A DNA stretch of 42,662 nucleotides from an uncultured Porphyromonadaceae bacterium. Lineage in GTDB: Bacteria > Bacteroidota > Bacteroidia > Bacteroidales > Muribaculaceae. Numbering within the stretch: the first letter of the stretch is position 1; every line of letters starts with the position of its first letter. The notes beneath the pieces are model-generated. The model saw only the letters and a program-made list of their open reading frames with translations, was not told the DNA's origin and made no database searches. Made by a program: the position numbers and the translations under genes. This document shows, piece after piece, positions 37,995 to 42,662 of this stretch. The stretch is taken from the NCBI GenBank assembly GCA_945231345.1, contig CALYOL010000002.1, forward strand, positions 1-42,662, read 5' to 3'.

Positions 37995-39167
37995 ATGAAA
38001 TTAATACATACAAGTGATTGGCATTTAGGGCATTTGCTTTACAACTATGACAGAGGCGAAGAACAATCGTCAATGTTAAATCAGCTAACAGAAATCGTGA
38101 AGAAAGAGCAGCCGGACGTATTCTTGCTGTGCGGAGATGTATTTGATACGCCCCAACCATCTACGTCGGTGCAGAAAATGTTTATCGAGGGCATGCTTGC
38201 GATACACGAGGCGTGTCCCGGAATGGTAATGGTAATGACAGCAGGGAACCATGACAGCGGCTCAAAGCATGAGGTGAACAAGGAGCTGTGGCAGTTTGTG
38301 GGCGGTCATGTGATAGGTAATATCTACAAGGACGCAATAGACAAGCATATCATAGAAATCCCGGGGAAAGGGTATGTGATAGCGGTCCCGTATGCATACG
38401 AGAAATTTATTCCTGAGAACTTTTTCAAGGACCTGACTGCACGCGTGAAAGAGGTGAATAAGGACAATTTGCCGGTGATAATGACGGCTCATACGACCGT
38501 AAACGGAGTGGATTTCACGGGTCATGAAAGGGTTAACGAGAAGACGATAGGAAACATAGACTCAGTAGGGATTGAGACCTTTGGCGAGGGTTATGACTAT
38601 CTTGCACTTGGCCATATCCATAAGCCCCAGTTTATCCATACCGGAAAGCACAATGTGAGGTATTCCGGGAGCCCGATAGCGGTTAGTTTTGACGAGAGCT
38701 ATAATCACACAGTCAGCATAGTGGAAATCTCCGGACATGGTGAGCGACCAGAGGTGAGGGAGGTAGAAATAGAGAATATCAAGCCCCTTGTGACGCTGCC
38801 GGTAGACGGCTATGGGACATACGAAGAGGTGATGGAAATTCTGAAGAAATTCGAGCCGGTAAGACCGTCGTATGTACGTCTGCAAGTGAAGGTAGAGGAT
38901 AGCCTACCGTATAATGCAAACTACAGTGCGTCAATACTATGCGAAGAGAAAGGGTGCAGTTTCTGCCTGTTTAACACAAAGCGCAAAGAGGCAGAGGCAT
39001 CTGAAATAAAGACGATGAGTGTAGACGAATTCATGAGCTGTGCCCCCATAGAAATATTCACGAAATATATAGAGTCACAGGGAATGGACGTGAGCGGTGA
39101 AATGCGTACAATGGTAGAAAGCGTGATAGCCGAAGTGAATGAAGAAAAACGAAACAATAACAAATAA
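37995..39167 (+). CDS. sbcD: Exonuclease SbcCD subunit D
   Basis: ORF 390 aa; MKLIHTSDWHLGHLLYNYDR, LLCGDVFDTPQPS, TAGNHDS, YLALGHIHKPQ, YSGSPIAVSFDE. Confidence 0.97.
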   Translation: MKLIHTSDWHLGHLLYNYDRGEEQSSMLNQLTEIVKKEQPDVFLLCGDVFDTPQPSTSVQKMFIEGMLAIHEACPGMVMVMTAGNHDSGSKHEVNKELWQFVGGHVIGNIYKDAIDKHIIEIPGKGYVIAVPYAYEKFIPENFFKDLTARVKEVNKDNLPVIMTAHTTVNGVDFTGHERVNEKTIGNIDSVGIETFGEGYDYLALGHIHKPQFIHTGKHNVRYSGSPIAVSFDESYNHTVSIVEISGHGERPEVREVEIENIKPLVTLPVDGYGTYEEVMEILKKFEPVRPSYVRLQVKVEDSLPYNANYSASILCEEKGCSFCLFNTKRKEAEASEIKTMSVDEFMSCAPIEIFTKYIESQGMDVSGEMRTMVESVIAEVNEEKRNNNK

Positions 39168-39182
39168 AAATTCTAAAGACTT

Positions 39183-42100
39183 ATGAAATTCAAGAAACTT
39201 GAGATTAAGAACATCGCCTCAATAGAGAGCGCAGTAATAGACTTTGAAGCATCGCCGCTAAGCGAAAGCGGCGTGTTCCTGATATGTGGTGATACAGGTG
39301 CAGGCAAGACGACGATACTTGACAGTATCTGCCTTGCAATGTTTAATACGACGCCACGCGGAAGAAACGCAAAAGGGTCTGACTCGTTACTTAATGATAT
39401 ATCTTTAAAGGACGGTCGCCAGCATCTGCGAAGAGGCTGTGGAGAGGGAAGCGTAAGGCTATTGATAACAGGTCTTGATGACCGCGAGTATGAGCTTATG
39501 TGGGAGGCCCATAGGGCGAATAAAAAGCCGGAAGGAAAGATACAGGGCGTTAAGAGGTACATGAGATGCACCGAGACGGGAGAGGTTTATAAAAATGATA
39601 TAAATAAAGATGTTAAGCGTGTTACAGGCCTTGATTTCGAGCAATTTTGCCGCACGACAATGCTTGCCCAGGGAGAATTCACAGTTTTCCTGAACAGCGA
39701 AGATGATAAAAAGGCAGAAATCCTTGAGAAGCTGACATCAACGACCGACTATGCAGCAATCGGGAAGAAAGTGTATGAAATAAAAAAGCAGAAAGAAGAC
39801 GACGTAAGACTGCTTGAGAGCCAGAAAGGAGCATTAACAATCCTTACAGACGAGGAACTTTCAGAGAAAAGAGGAAATCTGTCTGAACTGGAGATATCAC
39901 TAAGACAAGCCGAGGAGGAGAGAGGCGAGCTTCAGCAAAAGCGACAGTGGATAGAGCGCGAGCGCGAAGCGACGGCAGCCAAGCAGCGAGCACAGGCGGA
40001 GTATGACGAGGCGAATGCGAGCATGGAGAGCGAGGAGATAACGACCGCGAAGGTGGTTTGCGAGCAGTGGGACAAGACAGCCCAGGTGAGAGCAAACTTC
40101 GGCAAGATAAAGGAGGCAGAAACGGTGATATCCGACGAGACATCCACAATGGGGCAATTAGAGGGTAAATTTCAGCGTCTGCTGTCCGGCATGAACTACA
40201 TAGAGTCAAAAAAGGCTCAAGACAAGGAAATGGTTGAGCGCCTCAACTCAGAAAAAGAAGCAGAAAAAGATAAGGCAGAGATATATGCAAATACTCAAGC
40301 CATATCAGAGAAAATAGGGTCGATATTCAGTGCAGAGAAGGCAGTAAAAGACATAAAGGCTGATATAGAAAAAGAACAAAAGCGCCAGGAAACAGTTCTC
40401 CGGCGGAAAGTGGCAGAATGCAGCCAGAGCGTGACAGAAGCGACGGCAGAATATGAGGCAAAGAAGGCGGAGATAGACAAAATCAACGCAATCCTTGAAG
40501 AGATAGACATGGACAAAGTCTATGAGCTGTGCGAAAAAAGCGAGGCGCGCGAAAAAGTGCTTAAGGAAATCTTAGAGCTTATAGAGTCTGAGAGCAAGCA
40601 AAAGGGCGAGCTTGAAGAAAAGCGGAGCCGGGAATCAGAACAGAGAGAGTCTGCGATAGCTAAAAAGGGAGAAATACAAAAACTTGGCATTGAGATATAT
40701 GCTCAAAAATTCACACTTGAGACCCTAAAGGCAGCACTTGACGGACTAAACGACAGTGTTGACAGCTGGGCAAAAAATATCCGCAGAAAATTAAAAGTAG
40801 GAGACACCTGCCCGGTATGCCGCCGAGTGGTAGAGGAGGAGATAAACGAGGAGGAGATAGACAAACTCTTTGAAACGAATAGCTCCCTGTATAAGGAAAA
40901 AGAGGCAGAGCTGAAGGAAATGGAGAGCCGCAAAGCGAAGCTTGAGGCAGAAGTGGGAGTGATAGAAAAAGACTGTGACCGCCTGGCGAAAGAAATAGCG
41001 GAAGGCGAGAAAAACCTACAAGAAACTGTGGAAAAGATAGAGGACAGCGTGAGAAAGCACTTAGGAGTGGAGAAATATGACGAGTCCGTTAAAACCAGTG
41101 TGTCGTCTTACTATTCAAAGCTCACAGAGGAGAGAAAGAAACTTGAAGAATCACGCAAGGAGATTGAAAAATATCGGAACCATTCAATGAAACTGTCAAA
41201 AGAACTTGTAGGCCTTAAAACCAAGCAAGAACAGGCAGTGTCAGCTAAAAATGCGGCAGAAAAGGCTGTAAGTAACAGTGAGACAGCTGTAAACGGATAT
41301 AATGAGCAGATAGCGCGAAGGAATGCGGAGCGCGAGGCGATAATTGCGGAAGTTACAGCAATGGTGTCAGGCTGCGAGGCATTTACAGGGTGGCAGAGCG
41401 ATATGATAGGCTTCGGAGCAGAGCTTAAGCGCAAGGCGGAAAATTACCGAAATCTCGAAGAAAAGATAGAGAAGCTGAAAGGCGAGATAAGTAAAGAACA
41501 GTCTGCGATAGACACGCTGAAAGAGACTGTAAATCACATATACGAGTCAGTGCCACAATGGAAAAACATTGAGGCATCAGAGAGCGAGTCAGTGACCAAT
41601 ATGAGTGCAATAGCGAATGAGGTGCTGTCTGCGTCATCGGCATCGATAGCGAAAAAGCAGCGAGCAGAAGCGGCATTAAAAACAGCTAAAGCAGAGATAG
41701 AGGCGTATGTATCGGAAAACGAGGAATATACGGAGGAGTTGCTGGGCCGACTGAATGCAATAAGCGCGAGCGAGATATCAGAGAAAAAGGCAAAGATAGA
41801 GCATAATGTCAAGCTGCTGGCTGAAAAATCAGGAGCACTTAGGTCAGCGACAGAATTATTGTCAGAAGTCTTAAAGAGCCGTCCTGAAATAAAAGAAGGC
41901 GAGACATACGAAAGCATCTTAGAGGCAGAGGGCAAAAAGAAAGTCCAGGCAGAGGAGATAGCCATGAAGGTGGGAGAACTGAGAAAAACGATATCAGCGG
42001 ACAGCGAGAACCGCCTGAAAGTGAGCGGTCTTCTTGCCGAACTTGAGGAGAAGCAGAAAGTCCTTGAATCCTGGAGCAAGATAGATACTCTGATAGGGTC

Positions 42101-42596
42101 TGCAGACGGGAAAAAATTCCGCACGATAGCTCAGAGTTTTATACTGTCGAGCCTTGTAGAGTCGGCGAATCAATATTTGAGCAGGCTTTCAGACCAATAT
42201 AGATTGTATGTTTTGCCGGGTTCGTTTACAATGTATGTAATAGACGGACATTCAGGAGGTGAAAAACGCCCAGTGAATACGATATCCGGAGGAGAGAGTT
42301 TCCTTGTATCACTGTCTCTTGCGCTGGCACTGAGTGGAGTAGGAAGGAATATCTGTTTTGACACTATGTTTATCGACGAGGGCTTTGGGACACTGAGTGA
42401 GGAGGTTCTTGACGGAGCGATAACGACGCTAAGGCAGCTTCATAGTATGTCAGGCCGCCATGTGGGAATCATCAGCCACGTAGAGAAGCTGCGGAATGAG
42501 ATACCGGTTCAGATACAGGTGAAGCGCAAGCGCATCAGTTCATGCAGCACGGTGGAGGTGACAGACGTGAGTGAAGAGGATAGAGAACTTTTTTAG
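39183..42596 (+). CDS. sbcC: Exonuclease SbcCD subunit C
   Basis: ORF 1137 aa; LICGDTGAGKTTILDSICLAMF, long coiled coil with zinc hook CPVC (GDTCPVCRRVV), NTISGGESFLVSLSLALALS, MFIDEGFGTL. Confidence 0.97.
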   Translation: MKFKKLEIKNIASIESAVIDFEASPLSESGVFLICGDTGAGKTTILDSICLAMFNTTPRGRNAKGSDSLLNDISLKDGRQHLRRGCGEGSVRLLITGLDDREYELMWEAHRANKKPEGKIQGVKRYMRCTETGEVYKNDINKDVKRVTGLDFEQFCRTTMLAQGEFTVFLNSEDDKKAEILEKLTSTTDYAAIGKKVYEIKKQKEDDVRLLESQKGALTILTDEELSEKRGNLSELEISLRQAEEERGELQQKRQWIEREREATAAKQRAQAEYDEANASMESEEITTAKVVCEQWDKTAQVRANFGKIKEAETVISDETSTMGQLEGKFQRLLSGMNYIESKKAQDKEMVERLNSEKEAEKDKAEIYANTQAISEKIGSIFSAEKAVKDIKADIEKEQKRQETVLRRKVAECSQSVTEATAEYEAKKAEIDKINAILEEIDMDKVYELCEKSEAREKVLKEILELIESESKQKGELEEKRSRESEQRESAIAKKGEIQKLGIEIYAQKFTLETLKAALDGLNDSVDSWAKNIRRKLKVGDTCPVCRRVVEEEINEEEIDKLFETNSSLYKEKEAELKEMESRKAKLEAEVGVIEKDCDRLAKEIAEGEKNLQETVEKIEDSVRKHLGVEKYDESVKTSVSSYYSKLTEERKKLEESRKEIEKYRNHSMKLSKELVGLKTKQEQAVSAKNAAEKAVSNSETAVNGYNEQIARRNAEREAIIAEVTAMVSGCEAFTGWQSDMIGFGAELKRKAENYRNLEEKIEKLKGEISKEQSAIDTLKETVNHIYESVPQWKNIEASESESVTNMSAIANEVLSASSASIAKKQRAEAALKTAKAEIEAYVSENEEYTEELLGRLNAISASEISEKKAKIEHNVKLLAEKSGALRSATELLSEVLKSRPEIKEGETYESILEAEGKKKVQAEEIAMKVGELRKTISADSENRLKVSGLLAELEEKQKVLESWSKIDTLIGSADGKKFRTIAQSFILSSLVESANQYLSRLSDQYRLYVLPGSFTMYVIDGHSGGEKRPVNTISGGESFLVSLSLALALSGVGRNICFDTMFIDEGFGTLSEEVLDGAITTLRQLHSMSGRHVGIISHVEKLRNEIPVQIQVKRKRISSCSTVEVTDVSEEDRELF

Positions 42597-42613
42597 AGAA
42601 TAGAGAATAGAGA

Positions 42614-42662
42614 CTGTCTCTTATACACATCTCCGAGCCCACGAGACCTCTCTACATGTCGT
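42614..42662 (+). other. Illumina Nextera adapter contamination at contig end
   Basis: CTGTCTCTTATACACATCT (Tn5 mosaic end) + CCGAGCCCACGAGAC + 8-nt index CTCTCTAC + ATGTCGT (one mismatch to ATCTCGT of the P7 tail). Confidence 0.98.

Noticed and set aside
41534-42124. 196-aa minus-strand ORF inside sbcC
   Set aside because: Ser/Phe/Leu-rich antisense translation of a coiled-coil coding region.
42614-42632. Tn5 mosaic end as evidence of a natural transposon
   Set aside because: Followed directly by Illumina adapter and index; library artefact.

Overview
The window is about 42.6 kb of mostly core chromosome from a Bacteroidales-like bacterium. Lineage is inferred from TAnnTTTG-type promoters, DUF4831/DUF4301 family proteins and a sorting-type C-terminal domain on a surface protein. 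About 27 genes are supported. They include a truncated alpha-2-macroglobulin-like protein at the left edge, lgt, a four-subunit 2-oxoacid:ferredoxin oxidoreductase operon, a HAD nucleotidase plus queuosine-precursor transporter operon, a GH13 amylase lipoprotein, rnhB, secA, an alkaline-phosphatase-family protein and a DUF4105 protein. Further right are a large repeat-containing surface protein, an FprA-type flavodiiron protein, fabD, a DUF4831 protein, nnr interrupted by an in-frame TAG, a DUF4301 protein, thiL, a purine nucleoside phosphorylase, lpxK, sppA, a solitary tyrosine recombinase, cdaA, folP, sbcD and sbcC. No tRNA, rRNA, CRISPR array, phage or transposon was seen. The best regulatory find is a compact H-type pseudoknot at 10089-10117 (minus strand). 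It closely resembles a preQ1-I riboswitch and lies between a good promoter and the ATG of the queuosine transporter. The last 49 bases (42614-42662) are Illumina Nextera adapter, not genome. Other leads are the amber-interrupted nnr, UDP-sugar-pyrophosphorylase-like motifs in the DUF4301 protein, a DUF4105 lipoprotein N-acyltransferase candidate, and a recombinase gene headed by a perfect inverted repeat.
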